DNA of 64,000 nt from Diplodia intermedia (Eukaryota > Ascomycota > Dothideomycetes > Botryosphaeriales > Botryosphaeriaceae). A program made the translations under genes and the position numbers. The notes under the pieces were generated by a model. The model was not told the origin of the DNA. It made no database searches and saw nothing but the letters and a program-made list of their open reading frames with translations. Shown here one piece after another: positions 21,016 to 33,600 of the stretch. Location of the stretch: positions 186,001 through 250,000 of the forward strand of contig JAKEKT010000016.1 of NCBI GenBank assembly GCA_021495925.1, read 5' to 3'. Every line of letters begins with the position of its first letter. The stretch's first letter is position 1.

Positions 21016-23564
21016 TTACACGCGCCTGAAAAAGTACACGTACGCAAACTTCTTCATCTCGTCAATGTCCGCGGCCTTGGCGACCTTCTCGTCGTTGAAC
21101 AGTACCCAAGATGACTTGTCTTCGCCGGGGATCTGCTTCCGGATGAACGCAACGTAGTGTCTGTTACACGTCAGTCCCGATAAGCGACACACAATCGGCG
21201 CTGATGACTTACCCTGCGTGGATCGAGCTGCCCTTGTGGCAGACAATCGATTGCAGCTGGAAGTTAGCAGGCAGTTCGCCCGAGCCTGACTCTGCCTTCT
21301 CCTCCTTCGGGGCCGGGGCTCCCGCGCCCTCGTCTTCGCCGAAGTCGCCAGTTGCTTCGGGATGGTTGAAGAGCCAATCGACCGCACGCTCCATGTCCCC
21401 GCCCGTCTCCTTGAGCGCTTGACGTGCCTGTGGGGCCGAAAACCCCATGGCGCCCAATGACTCTATCTTTTCCGGGTCGACCGCTCCCGCTCCCGCTCCG
21501 CCACCGCTTCCACCACCTAGGTCCACTGGCGTGTCGATATCAGGGTCTTCCATGTGCCCAAAAAGCCAATTAGACGCAGCTTCAGGATCAGCGTTGCCCG
21601 TGGCATGCAGCGCCTTCTCGCAGCGTACCCGAGGGAAGCCCATCGCCTCGAGCATTCCCAGAGCAGCCTCGTTAGGGACAAACTTGTTCGAGGTACCAGT
21701 GTCCGCATCTTCCGGTAGCAGCTCTTCGCTGTCCTGAAGTCCGCTTGACTTGTAAGCGTCGAAGGGGATTGCCTCATCCCCAATGACCACCGGCACATCC
21801 AACTTCGTCGGGACCCAGTTGACAAGCTCGAAGCGGCGCGCGTTGACCGCAAGCACAGAGGGGAATGTCTTGAACAAGCTCTGCTTCGTGAATCCATCTT
21901 TGCTGCCGCACGCAGCACAGGTAAGCTCAACGACCTCAGAAGCAGTGAAGATGTCCAGGCATTCCTTGAGGGTGACTGGCTCGAATTCTTCCTTCTCGAC
22001 CTCCTTGCCCTTCGCATCCGTGACTTCCATCTTGTCGTCCTTAGGGATCCTCCTGATAGGAACCGGAATGGAGATGTTTTCCATTTCATCCGTCCTGTAA
22101 CGCACCTTCCTGCAGTTCAAGCACTGTAGCCTCTGCTCCATGACGAAACGGAAGGCATCCACAGGGTCCTTGAGAGGCGCAGGGTGAGGCGTGCGGGTGA
22201 CCAGTTTCAGGAGATGGAGCAGCAGCTCGAAGGAGTCTTGTTGCCTCATGGTGGAGAACTCAGCGTGGCCCCGTCCGATGAGATGCTTGAGCATTGCAGG
22301 TGCAAGACCCTTCTGGTGCGGCACTTCGGGAGTATTCTCTGACGCGATGACATCAGTATCCGGCTTCGAGTAACGACCAGAGATCAGACCGTCTGCGATC
22401 TTGCGCAGCTGGGTCTCCAAATCCTGAGCAGGGTCGAGCGCCGGCTCAGGCGTGTCTTTAGGATGGTAGTAGCGGGCCTGGAACTCGGGCATGGAGAACA
22501 GAGCTTGCAAGACACTAGCAAGGTAGCAGCTGTTTCCGAGGTTCTTGAGACCTGTGAAACCAGGGCCGAAGATGGGCTTCAATTCCTTGCCATCCTCGGT
22601 GGTCATGGAAAATTCCCACCGAAGATTCTGCTCAATCTGCATCTCTGTCAAGCTCTTTTCCGTCTTCTGCCGATCCGCAATGTTGATACCCCAGTGTGAC
22701 AGGTGAGCAGTCAGCTCTGGGTCGACGCGCTCCTCGTTGCAAGTGTAGCAGTAAATGTCTGCAGTGCCATCGGCCGTCAGAGAGCCAAGCTTAACCGCGA
22801 CCGGATGGCTAGTGGCATCGCTGTGTGCCAGACCATGGGAGTTTCCTCCGACGCCACCGTACTGTGCACGCCCACAGCCAAGGTTGCCACAGGTCAGACA
22901 CAGCCAGAGATTCTCCTTGAGGTCGCACATGGAGCAATGGCCTAGGTCTTGCGACTCGATCTTCTTGGCGGGTTCCTGCTCCAAGCACAGAGTATGCTCG
23001 CAAGGAATCATCTCCTGCTCCCAAGCTTTGACCTCCTCCTGGCGCGCAAAGGTATTCGCCTTCAACACAGCGTCGACCACGCCGGCCAATTTACCGGCGG
23101 TCTTGTCGACGTCGTCTACGCCGCACTCGAAACACTTGACCTGTGTCGTGGTATCGTAGCGGTCCTCCTCGGTTTCGGCGGCGATAGCGAGCTTCGTCAT
23201 CTTCTGGGGCGGCTCGTCCCGTTTGACCTTCTTGCGAGTGCGGCGGATGTTGAGCACGAGAGGGTGTTTGCGGGACTCGTAGTGGAGGCGGGAATGGTTG
23301 CGATCGCCCGTGCAACCGCCGTTGAAGCAGAAGAGGCAGACATCGAGACCAGAAGGGTCATCCTAGGACGCATAGGCCGTCAGAATGCTGTGGCAGGGAA
23401 GCCGGGGAAGCTACGGACTCACAATGGAGTCGAAGCACTGGGTGCAATCCTCGCGGTAGACCGACTGGCTAGGTCCCGGAGCGCGAAGCTCTGCGACAGT
23501 TAGTTTGGAGCGGGTTTTGCGTGGCGCGGAGCTTACCGGGAGCGTTGGCGTGCAGACAGGCCAT
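21016..23564 (-). CDS. UBP14: ubiquitin carboxyl-terminal hydrolase Ubp14 (USP5-like)
   Basis: Deubiquitinase that disassembles free polyubiquitin chains (isopeptidase T family). The start ATG ends at 23564 (MACLHANAPG). Introns 23491-23536, 23363-23422 and 21161-21212 give 796 residues, as in yeast and human orthologues. Order of domains: an N-terminal Cys/His-rich variant zinc finger (CTQCF...CLFCFNGGC), a ZnF-UBP domain (CSMCDLKENLWLCLTCGNLGCGR, then HPVAVKLGS), the USP catalytic core with Cys312 in GLKNLGNSCYLAS, and two UBA domains inserted in the core (AALGMLEAMGFPRVRCEKAL and IESLGAMGFSAPQARQAL). The last exon supplies the catalytic His in HYVAFIRKQ and the WVLFNDEKV segment, ending AYVYFFRRV. 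Every splice restores a family-conserved join. The zinc finger reads the free ubiquitin C-terminus in family members. Confidence 0.97.
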
Positions 23565-24713
23565 GTTGTTCACAGCTTGAGACGAGGATGGAGCTGTCGT
23601 GAGCTTGGGAGTGAGAGGCGAGGCGTACGACTGCGGGACGGCGGTGCCTGCCGAAATCGCGGCCCCGGCGTTTGCGCGGGGCGGCAGCCTGAGGCGCAGC
23701 TATGACCTCACATAATCCAGCCATCGCAAAGACGTGGCCGCCCCGTGTGCTTCTGGCCGCCGTCGCTCAGCGGTGACGGCGACCACTTCAAACGTATCAT
23801 CCTCCCCGCGTGCCACGTGCCGGCAACCAACGCAGCGGTGCAGCATGCCGACCACCGTTTTTACTGTGGGGACTGCTGCCGCCTGAGGCCTCACACCCAT
23901 CTGTTTCCATGGAAAGCAAAACGGATGGTGTCCCGGCTGGCCGGCGAGGAAGCACTGAGGTGCGGTGCTGCCTCCGGATTAATTTACCGCGAGAGCTACC
24001 TGTCCAGACTCCGCCATCCAACTCCTTCGTGTAACAGCTGGGCGCTGTTTCGATTCTTTCTTACTCTTTGCTCCGTTACCTTCCTAATCTAAGCGACGCC
24101 TAGGCAAGAAATGGTCTGGTGATAAGCGCGGCTCGGCCCAAGCCTCGACAATGGCGTCAGGCACGTCTCCACTGAGCAAAAGCTAAGACTGCGGCTTAAG
24201 CACCAGAAACGCCATGTGCCGTTGTTGAGCAGCAGCAGCGCATGGCGGGGCCTGCCTGCCTGGCCACCCACTGCCGCCCCTGATCAGTGTTTTTCCGTGT
24301 GCCTTCTTGATCCGGGCACCTCCTCGATCACGCTAAAGGAAACGCAGAGATCCCATCGGCCTTGGCATGTGTCGGCGCTACCTCGCCATGAGTCGCATGG
24401 CTCAAACAGATTCGTATTCTGTTGCAAGCGAAACAAACGTCTGCTTCTTATATTGCCCATAGCAGCCTGCGTGAGTGCAGCCCTGAGATTGCCTTCCTTC
24501 TTGGCAGGGTGTGGCCACTTTATACCACCAATTAGCCTTTCATGAGCGAAGCCGACTGGCCATGGCCTACTCATGCTGGCCAGCTGGAGGCTACCAGGAC
24601 CACTCCTTGGCAGGGCTGGCTCCGGGACGGCCGGAAATGGCAAGTCATGGTGTTGATATAAAGTGCGCGCCTACTAGGCCACTTCTTCCAACAACTCATC
24701 CATCTCAGCCGCC
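23565..24713. promoter_or_regulatory. divergent promoter region, UBP14/AA7 oxidase
   Basis: 1.15 kb between divergent start codons. A TATA-like TTGATATAAAGTG (about 24652-24664) lies about 55 bases before the oxidase ATG. No other feature recognised. Confidence 0.5.
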
Positions 24714-26213
24714 ATGGACTCCCCACATTCTTTCAAGCGTTTCCTTGTTCAGTCGCTCCTTCTCTTAGCCCCCGCACTCACTGTTGCCCAAGACCCCAAG
24801 GCTGCTGAGCTTCAATCATGCCTCACTGCCGCCGGAGTCGAGAATGCCGTCGAGGGCTCTGGAACCTGGGCAAATGCCACCGCCGCGTTCCAGAAGCGTA
24901 TCAATCCTGACCCCGCCGCTGTCGCCTTCCCGCAGGATCGGGACCAAGTAGCGGCCTCTCTAAGCTGCGCCAGGAACGCCTCTGTCAAGGTCTCCCCACT
25001 GGGAGGCCAGCATTCCTTTGCCTCCTTCGGCTTTGGTGATCCCGGTAACCTTGTTGTTAGCCTGGCTGCCTTCAACTCTGTCAGCTACGACGAGGCCAGC
25101 CAGGAACTGACATTTGGAGGTGGCAGCAGGGTTGGTCCTGCTGCAGCCTACTTGTGGGAAAACCATGGCAGGCATTTCCCTCATGTCCGCTCCGGCCACG
25201 TCGGCCTCGTCGGCTCCTCCATTGGTGGTGGCTTCGGCACAACCTCCCGCTTCCTCGGTACGCCAATGGACAACATTGTTGGTGTGGAATACATGCTTTA
25301 CAACGGGACCGTTGTCACCGGTCGTGAGGGCTCTGACCTGCTCTGGGCTGCGCACGGAGCTGGTTCGTCATACGGTGTCATTCTATCCATGACCACCAAG
25401 ACCTGGAAGCCTGTTTACGACACAGCGGTTAACTTCACCCTTTCCCTTGGTAACGTCAGCCTCGATGTTGGCACCCAAGCTCTCATCGACATCCAGGACT
25501 ATGCTATCAACGACGCTCCCGATGAGCTTGCTCTGCGCTGGGGCCTGACCGCTCCCCCCTTCACCGGCACCGGTTACTTTTACGGCAACCCGGCCGAATT
25601 CGACAGCCTACTGCAACCTCTCCTCGACCGCCTGCCGGCCAACACCTCCCTCACAAAGTCCGAGTTCGACTTCTGGACCATGGAGCAGTTCGCTACGGGC
25701 GGCATCGCCGCCCCTGGCGGCGGCAGTCTCGGCGGCCGCGCCTTCTATACACAGGCGCTGACCGTCACGGCCGACACGCCGCTAACCTACGACCAGGCCT
25801 ACACGCTCTACGAGAGCACCACCTTCGCCTTCAACCGCACCGACCTGCGCAAGTCGGGCTTCCTCGACTTGTGGGGCGGCGTGTCGCGCGACGTCGCCGA
25901 TGCCGATACGTCGTACGCGCACGGCAACAACCTGTGGCTCATCCGCTGGGACGCCAATGCCGCCAATGTCAACGCCTGGCCCACTGACGGCGTCGAGTAC
26001 CTCAAGAACCAGATGCTGCCGTTCGAGCAAGAGCTCCAGGCCGCCGGTACCGCACTCCGCGGCTTTTGCAACTACCGCGACACCGCCCTGACCGAGGCCG
26101 AGTGGAGCGCGCGCCTGTACGGCGAAAACTACGAGAGACTGAAGGAGATCAAGGCTGCAGTTGACCCCGAGGCCTTGTTCTCGTCGAACGCGCAGAGCAT
26201 TCCGCTGCCTTGA
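24714..26213 (+). CDS. secreted FAD-linked oxidoreductase (AA7/BBE-like)
   Basis: Single-exon, 499-residue flavoprotein with a signal peptide (hydrophobic LVQSLLLLAPALTVA, cleaved near residue 25) and several N-glycosylation sites. The FAD-binding type-4 domain starts at AFPQDRDQVAASL. GGQHSFASFGFG carries His100, the expected 8-alpha-histidyl FAD attachment residue, and SIGGGFGTTSRFLG with NIVGVEYML are typical of AA7 carbohydrate oxidases and berberine-bridge enzymes. The C-terminal BBE motif is NYRDTALTEAEW followed by YGENYERLKEIKAAVDPEALF. The second covalent residue, a cysteine in many glucooligosaccharide oxidases, is absent: the aligned stretch reads VRSGHVGLVG. The enzyme probably oxidises an extracellular sugar or oligosaccharide, but a role in modifying another substrate cannot be excluded. 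No biosynthetic cluster surrounds it. Confidence 0.9.
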   Translation: MDSPHSFKRFLVQSLLLLAPALTVAQDPKAAELQSCLTAAGVENAVEGSGTWANATAAFQKRINPDPAAVAFPQDRDQVAASLSCARNASVKVSPLGGQHSFASFGFGDPGNLVVSLAAFNSVSYDEASQELTFGGGSRVGPAAAYLWENHGRHFPHVRSGHVGLVGSSIGGGFGTTSRFLGTPMDNIVGVEYMLYNGTVVTGREGSDLLWAAHGAGSSYGVILSMTTKTWKPVYDTAVNFTLSLGNVSLDVGTQALIDIQDYAINDAPDELALRWGLTAPPFTGTGYFYGNPAEFDSLLQPLLDRLPANTSLTKSEFDFWTMEQFATGGIAAPGGGSLGGRAFYTQALTVTADTPLTYDQAYTLYESTTFAFNRTDLRKSGFLDLWGGVSRDVADADTSYAHGNNLWLIRWDANAANVNAWPTDGVEYLKNQMLPFEQELQAAGTALRGFCNYRDTALTEAEWSARLYGENYERLKEIKAAVDPEALFSSNAQSIPLP

Positions 26214-26936
26214 GGATGAGTCTTCTGTGGATAGTCGCATTTGCCCTGTATATAGCCTATGTATAGATCACTGCAATTACACGATTCACGCGTCAAAGCT
26301 ATTCGAGTTTCAACTTCGGCCACCCCCTTTCCACGCTGCTTGGTGCCCGATACTTACGATAATCAAACCTACATTAACCACTATATACACCAAGCCACGG
26401 TAGCAAAAAAATTAAGTTCGCCTGCGAGGGTAGTAGAAGCAAATACCTGGACGCAGCTGTGGATTTCAAATGCATCTAGACATAGGGTTCGGCTAACCAT
26501 GGATGAGACTTTGAGCGACGACTGAGAGAACAAAAGAAGTATCACGTGGTGCAGGGTATTTACCCCCTGGCGAAGCTGAGGCATGCATGCCAGCACTCGA
26601 GCTGGTAAGCGGAGATGGATTCGACTGTCCAAGTTGAAAAGCAGCAACGACTCTAATAGTCCCCTAGCACTTCAAATCATATATCGCCACGCCGCTCTAA
26701 ACCAGCCCTGTCAACAATGGACTCCACCAACAATTTATTATTTGATTTTCTTCATTCCTGTTCCAACAAAAAAAAAGATGGGTGCAGTCCTTAACCTCCA
26801 AATTTGCGATCTCGGCGGCCAAGTTTCTCAACCGAGACAAACATGTTTTCATTATAAAGCCGTCCAGCAAAATTCCTTCCACCAACAGCCACTCCAACAA
26901 CATCGTTGGATTCAAGGTGATGAAATAACTTTCATC
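26214..26936. other. intergenic
   Basis: AT-leaning spacer between the AA7 gene and tRNA-Asn; no gene or repeat recognised. Confidence 0.45.
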
Positions 26937-27049
26937 TCCTCCGTGGCGCAATTGGCTAGCGCGTCTGACTGTTAAATGATTTCGATGCTGTATAAGCACT
27001 CGACACCGTTGCAATCAGGAGGTTGACAGTTCAAGCCTGTCCGGGGGAG
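26937..27049 (+). tRNA. tRNA-Asn (GTT), intron-containing
   Basis: Acceptor TCCTCCG pairs with CGGGGGA. D-arm GCGCAATTGGCTAGCGC, anticodon stem TCTGA/TCAGG around loop CTGTTAA (anticodon GTT) and T-arm GACAGTTCAAGCCTGTC are present. An intron of about 39 bases interrupts the loop after the position following the anticodon. A T-run (TTCTTTTTG) follows as terminator. Confidence 0.92.
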
Positions 27050-27134
27050 CATTCTTTTTGCACTTTTGCTCTGCTGGCTCGTGTTGCATGCGCTGTCAGC
27101 GTTCGTGTGGGTCAATCAAATTCAGGCCTCACCG

Positions 27135-27306
27135 CACGGCGGGTGACAAAAGAAATTGCCCACCCGCATGTGCGCTACATTTAACACAAGATCTGAACGT
27201 AAATGCACAATTTTAAAACTTACATTTACGTCCGGATCTTGCATCCCATGTAGAATTATTTTATATGGCAGATGCAGGTGGGCAACTTCTTTTGTCACCC
27301 GCCGTG
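27135..27306. mobile_element. foldback MITE-like element, 172 bp
   Basis: The ends are a perfect 20-bp inverted repeat (CACGGCGGGTGACAAAAGAA). The complementarity continues inward with few mismatches through TTGCCCACC.GCAT, CAAGATC and ACGTAAATG almost to the centre, so the whole element can fold into a hairpin. It is flanked by the direct repeat ACCG on both sides (27131-27134 and 27307-27310), a possible target-site duplication. There is no coding capacity. A decayed relative lies at 6932-7048. It sits 86 bp downstream of tRNA-Asn. Confidence 0.75.
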
Positions 27307-27470
27307 ACCGGGTCCACATGGGACTTGGTCAAGCACGAGCTTTTGTTTTGTCATTGTTTCCGGCCCCAACCATCTACCTAACAATCCAGAATGTTGCGCT
27401 GCTCAAAGTAATGCGAGGCTGCCATTTCCACGGCTAGCCCAAACCCCCATTTTCATGGACCCCCGAGCCT

Positions 27471-30400
27471 CTACTTGTTCTGCCTCGTTGCGACCGACCA
27501 GTTGACCCACTCGTTGAAGAACGACGGGTGCAATTGCGACTTCGGGTCCGCATACCACTGCTTCTGCGTGCGCGAGTACAAATCCGCAACCTTTCCGTAG
27601 TTCTCCACCTTGTCCTTCTCATCCTTCGAAACCAGGGCCTTTGCGACGAACAAACTCGCGCGGCTGCAGGCGCCGGCGTGCAGCTTCGATGCGTCCTTGG
27701 CGACCTCGGTGTGGATGTCGCTGAGCAGTTGCCACGCGCTGTCGGTTTCCTCGTCTCCAAGCGTGGGCATGCCCTTCTTTGCGGCATCGAAGTACTGTTT
27801 GAGCAAGTTTGTGGCCTTCTCCGCCAGTTGTTTGGTGGTCGTCTCGCGGATGAGCTGGAGAAGCGGCATAATGGTATCCATGGCCAGGGAGTTGGCATGT
27901 TGCTGCTTGACGTAAATGAGGAGCAGGTCAAGCACGCGGTTTTTGAAGTTGATCATGGTCGCCTTCGCGTCTTTGTTGTCCTTCTTTTTGCTTTTATTCG
28001 TTGCGTCCTGGCGCTGCCTGAAGATTTTCGCAAGGGCGGGCTCCAGCGCCATCATCTCGTCGTCGTCCATATCCTCATCGTCATCATCGTCCTCTGAACC
28101 TTCTTCACCCGTAGGCACGGAGGTGTTCAAGGCCTTGGCAAGCGCAGCGTCGAATCTCTCCAGCTCCTCTTCATTTTCGTCGTCGCTGCCTGTTGCCTCG
28201 CTGTCACCTTCATCGTCGGAGCCAGCCTCGACCTCTTCCACATCAGATGCACCGGCCTCGACCATTTCGACATCCGAATCCACCTCATCACCATCCTCGT
28301 CCTCGTCCTCGGTTGTCGCTTCTTCATCTTCCGTTGTGCCCTCTTCATCCTCGCTGACCTGCTGATCGAACAGGTCTTGCTGGCCAGACACGCTTTCCTT
28401 CTTGCTCAGGATATCGATCATCGATTGGAGTCCTTCGGCCGTCAACTCGGAAGCAAACACGGTGAAGACCTGCTCCGAGAGCTTTCTGAACAGTACCGAC
28501 GGCTTCGCTGCAAAACTAAGAAGGACTTCAGTCAGTAACTGGAAGGCGTTCGTATCCGCATCATCTGCGAGAGCAGTTTCGTAGCAGACTGTCAGCTCAT
28601 CCAGGATCGACACGGCGTCGGGGTCTCCGTTGTAGACCTGGATAATGGTTAAGGAATACAGGAGCTTGAAAGCGCGCAGAGCAGGCTTCTTCTTGTCTTT
28701 GGCCTTGGATAGCTGTTGAAAGTTAGCAACTTGGTTGCGATTGGGGATTGCAGTGATCCACACCTTTTTCGAAATCTCCCTGGTGCGCTCCTGTGCGTCC
28801 TGAACAACCTTCAAGACCTTCTTGTCTGCCTCAAAAACAAGTGCTAGACCTTTCTTCTTGCTCTTGCTGTGAATGTGTGATACCACCACGAACGGATACT
28901 CCATCTCAATGTCTAGTTTAGATGACAGCAAGTGAGCAAGGCAAGAGGTTAACCGGCCCTGGAACATGCTACGGGAGGCATCAGAAACGCCAGGAAGGGG
29001 CAAGAAATCAGGAAAAATGGCAGCAGTGGGCGTGAAGTAAGCAAGCTCCGTGAGGAAAGTCAGCAGCTTCCGCAGCCACGAGTCATCACTGCCGATTGGA
29101 TTTTCCTTGTTGCGAGATCTGACAACTGTGACCAGCATGTCCGCGATGGCGCGACGCTGGGTCTCTGCCACCTTCTCATCGCGGTCTTCGGGGCTGTAAA
29201 TGAGCCGTCTGAAAAGAGGCACGATTTCCCCAAGCGCGACGTCGTTGGCGTGGCTCAAAACACCCTCCACGGTCTTGTTCTTGGTTATCTGGTCAAAGTT
29301 GAGCGAGCCGTGCTTAGTGATCAGATTCTCAATCATAGGTGCAGCAGACTCGGGGTCCCTCTTTGCTCTCGCACGCATATCGTCCAGGGGGAGCTTTGCG
29401 GCATTGTGGAGAATTCTTTCAGAATCATTCCGCTGGTTGATGAGGCATCTCATGAGGTTCGGACTGAACAGTGCAGGAAGCGCCCATCCGGGAGCATTTC
29501 CAAGCATTCTCGAGAAGAGCTGGAAGCCTTTCGACTTTTGCTCGGCAGATGCCGACGCCGAGAAAAGGTTATCTTTGAGCGGTCAGAAACATGTCTCTTG
29601 AGGTGTGGACCGGTCCAGAACTCACTGTCTACAATGTCAATCCAGAAGTTGGCGAACTTGGGCCGAGATTCCACATATTTCTGCAGGAAGAACGAGATGA
29701 CAACGTCCCAAGCAAAGTTGAGAGTTGTCTGGGAGCTGCCGGACTTCACCTTCTTTCCATTTTCAGTCGCGCCATCGGCGGCCTTGGCGAAGTTCTCCTT
29801 CATGACATTGGCCAATGATTGCCTGTCTTTGGTCGACAATGGATCTTCCTTGTGCCACACTCCTTGTGGGAACTCCATGTTCGGGAAAGCAGACTGCGCC
29901 GTTAGCCATACGGCAACACCTTCCGGAGTCTTCGCCAAGCCCTCAGAGTAGATTCCGTCTACGATTTGCTTCGCTTTGTGCTCTCCTTTCTCCAACGTAA
30001 TAACAGCCTTGACGGCCTCGCACAGGATCAGGCCGCATTCTTCACGCAACCATGGCTTCTCGCGTGCGAGCTTGATCAATTGTTCCAAGACATTCGCCCA
30101 GCATTCTTTAGGGGCATCCGGTTGTACGAGGATCGAGGACTGGATAATGGCCTTGTAGCCAAACACACGGCCGAGGAGATGGTCTCTTTTTTCCTGGACA
30201 CAGGTTAGGACCGGGCTCGCAAATGGGTCGGGACGTGGTCTCATACCTGACCGGTGGCCTTTCCCTCAACCGTTGTCAGCTCAGCTATGAGCTTGACCAG
30301 ACCGTGGATGTTGGGTTCCAGACCGGGGATCTCTTTGCTGGAGGGGCTGTAGAGCTGGCGGAAGGTTTCGGTGAGCGCCACGAAGAACCCGAAACGCGCG

Positions 30401-30651
30401 GCCTTGCGACTGCTGTTTAGTCCCTTGATTAGTCGCACAATGATCTTGTTGACCAGCTCGGCCGGTGGGTCGGAAGACAGCTTGAGGACGAGCTCTTTCG
30501 CCGCACCCAGGCGCACATCGCGGGCCTCGTCGGCGAGACGGTCGAGAAGACGCGCGAGCTCAGCATCCTGCTCGGTATACTGCTTGCGGCGCTTCTGGCC
30601 ATTCGCTGGCGCCTCCTGCACGGCCGGCTCGAGATTTCGCTTCCGGGACAT
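27471..30651 (-). CDS. POL5: Pol5/Mybbp1A-family nucleolar protein
   Basis: Homologue of yeast Pol5, an essential nucleolar protein for rRNA synthesis and large-subunit biogenesis. Despite its name it is a HEAT-repeat protein, not a true polymerase. The start is MSRKRNLEPAVQEAPANGQKRRKQY (ATG ends at 30651), with introns 30194-30246 and 29573-29625. The 1024-residue length is like yeast Pol5. Landmarks: RLGAAKELVLKL and LNSSRKAARFGFFVALTE early, then GRVFGYKAIIQSSIL, FYSPNLMRC-type ALFSPNLMRCLINQR, and an alpha-helical repeat body. A long Asp/Glu/Ser tract at about residues 725-835 is followed by ALAKIFRQRQDATNKSKKKDNKDAK and a conserved RVLDLLLIYVKQQ. The acidic-basic arrangement is usual in this family. 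Confidence 0.93.
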
Positions 30652-33600
30652 TGGCGCGAGCTCTTGTAGATGTCGAGGCTTTCCAAGTCCGGGGGATTTT
30701 TGGCAGGAAACGACAAGAACGCAGTGGCTGCAAGCGGCGCGGCGCGTGCGCTATCAACTTGCACAACGATGCAAAGCTTATGCGTGGTTGGCAGCAGGGC
30801 GCGTACGACTCGGCGATGCAGTTGCGCGACCAAAATTTCCCAGCCGCCGCTAGACAGGTCCCGTCGGGCGGTGATGCAGCGAGGGCGTCGGCCCTACGTT
30901 ATGCCGGGGTCTCCCCACCTTGGTTCGGTACCTGGCTACCTGGGCCCTCGCTTGTGAGACCGTAAGCTCTCTATCTCAGGCCGGCTGGGCCCGTTGCGGA
31001 AGAAGCGAAACGTAAACGCCGACGCAAGGCATCAAAAGTCGAATTAAAACATCCCCCGTGTGACAGCCTGCGGGACAGGGTCTGGTGGGACTGGCCCTAT
31101 CGTGGCTGCTCAAGCGACGCCGTCCGTAGATCATTATCACCGCTTGACGGGCACGGCCAGCAAAATCTGTGCAAAACTTCCAGAAAGGCCCCGGCGGGCG
31201 GGGGCCCCCACCCACCACTCACGAGAAGGGTTTTCAAGCCATGCGTGACGGAAGTCCGCGCGTTTTGTGACAGACGAGTGACGCTGAAGGGCCGTGCGCG
31301 GTGAAGAGCATAACCAGCTGTGCACGCAGCAAAGGACAGACTGGCGCCCTGCTTGCCCAGAAGAGCAAAATGTAAACTCAACAATTTCCGTCATCGCCTG
31401 ATTCCCCGGTATACCATCGCACGGCTCCCTCTTACCACTGTCGACGTGGCGGCGGCTACCGCATGGTGCTGCACCCGGCCTGGACGAGCGTTCGCCCTTC
31501 TCAGCAAGCATCCAGGGCCAGCCACCATTCCACGGTACCTTGCGAGCACGGCGACAAACTACGTATGTAGTACGAGTGTGCAGCGGGCGGTGGCGGCGGC
31601 GGCGGCGGCGGCGGAGAGGAGCACGATGGCCAAGGCGTGGTTTGGGTCCGTGGTCCCGCAGCGGAACCGGCCAGAGCTCGGCAGACGTGTCTCGGGTTGT
31701 GTTGCTTGGACCAGCCCTGCACGTGCTCACGGGACCGATCTGCCCGTTTAGGCAATTTGTGATTGTTTACCTTTTTCTGATCGTCGCGTCGCCCAGCAGC
31801 GCCGGTGGTAACCAGCAGCCACCACGACACACGAGGCTGCCGCATCCCTGCCCCGTCTCTGACAAAGGCGCGACAGGGGCCTGTCGACGCTCATCAGAGG
31901 ATGCCTTCGCATCTGTTTGTGGGGCCGTGGGGGGATAGCCACTGCACAGGTCTCGATCGTTCGCGCTGATACCGGTCAGCCCGCCTCAGTCGTCGCGTCC
32001 GGAGTGGCCGGAGGGCGGGCAGTGCCCTGTGGTACCCTGAGGCCTTGTGTTTCTGTTGACGACGCGAGCGTTATTGCCTGAGGGCCTGCTGCTCTATCGT
32101 GAGGCTGCCGACGTGGCAGCGGGGAACCAGCAGCTGTCGTGACTAGCAACCCAGCACTGCTGCCATCCCCATCCGACGCAAACGACCGAAGCCACGAGGA
32201 GATCCCGCAAATCTTGTGCAGCGGAACGCGTCTTATGACGTCTCACACAAGCTGTGCGCTCGATCTCAAGGCGTGCATACGATCCCCGGCACAAGGCTGA
32301 TAGGCCGTCCACAGCGTCATTCCTGGCTTCAAACCGGCTTGTGCAAAGGCCTTCTCGAACGCTGCTCGCGCGGGCCCTTCTTCAGCCAGCGCGTGAGCAA
32401 ATCGGCAAATCACGCCGATTTTGGAGCAGGCCAATTCCCGGTCGATCCAATGGAGAGCGAGGCCGTTTCACCCGCGCTGGCTCGCCCCAGCAACACCAGC
32501 AGGATTCAGCCAGCCGCGGCTTACATCACTGGGGGTGCCCTGTTTCGCGTCGCGGACGGCCGGGCAGAGCTAGCCATGACGACAAATCAGCGGGCGAGGG
32601 CGCCGGCAGCGCGGCCACCCATCCGCAGTGGGCAGAGCAACCAGAGCCGGATCAGTGATAGGGCCGGGCTCGGCGGGCTCATCTCTGATCAGGTCGCCGT
32701 GTCGGCGGCGCAGGAATGCGGGGACGCTGGTGGTGTTACAGGCGGCGCATGGGACGGGCGCTGCGTCTTTTGCGCACTGCATCGCGCGATGGAGCAGCGA
32801 GTTGTGCTGCGCGCGGTGGGCTGTTGCTGCACCGCGCGAGACGGCCGGCAGTCCAGCTGGCGGCCAGGGCGCGCCTGCCCGGGCAACGTCTGTGTACATT
32901 GACGCGACTTGGCAAGCCGCAGCTCTTTGTTCCGCGCTGCATCGCCGCCTGCAAGGAGCTCTGACACGCGATGTAAGAGCCTCCGCGCCGCGCCGGGGAC
33001 GGTGATGCACCAGCGAGCAAACAATGCCGTGGGCGCGCGCCGCTTTGGGCGTAAATAGCGTGATCGGCATGCGAGGCAACCCGGGCGGGCAGGCGTGCGG
33101 GCGGCGTTCAAGGTTGTTAACCGCCGTGCGTGCGGGTGTGCCAGGGCATAATTCTAGTGTCCAGCGAGCTCTACTCGCAAGCGATCATTAGCCCCCGCAG
33201 CAGCATCTCCCTGGTAACGCTGAGCTGCACAGCTGCGGTGGCTTCCACCTCCTCTTCAACTCTCGTGCCCCGACTCTTCTCTTCTCCAACCGCGCCTGCC
33301 CTTCTCCGTCCCCAGAAGGCATCTCCCCCAGCAGACGAAGCTGCTCGGCGACGGCCTCTCCATCCCCACCCATCACCCTCCTAACCGCCGCCTCAGTCCC
33401 ATGCTCGGCCGTCCGTCAGCACGCCCGTCGACCTCCCGCATCCACTAGTCCGCCGCCTTCGCAACCGTATTCCAGCGGCACATCTTAGAGCGTCAATTGC
33501 TTAACGGATCTCTGCATGCTTTGCGAGCGTCGACGTCCGCCCGTCCCGCCCGCCACCCACCCATCCATACGCCCGCAGCTCGGCCTGCAGCACCGCTAGA

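Noticed and set aside
32216..32902. 228-codon plus-strand frame in the CDC25 upstream spacer
   Set aside because: GC-rich sequence is open in several frames on both strands at once, so length alone is not evidence.
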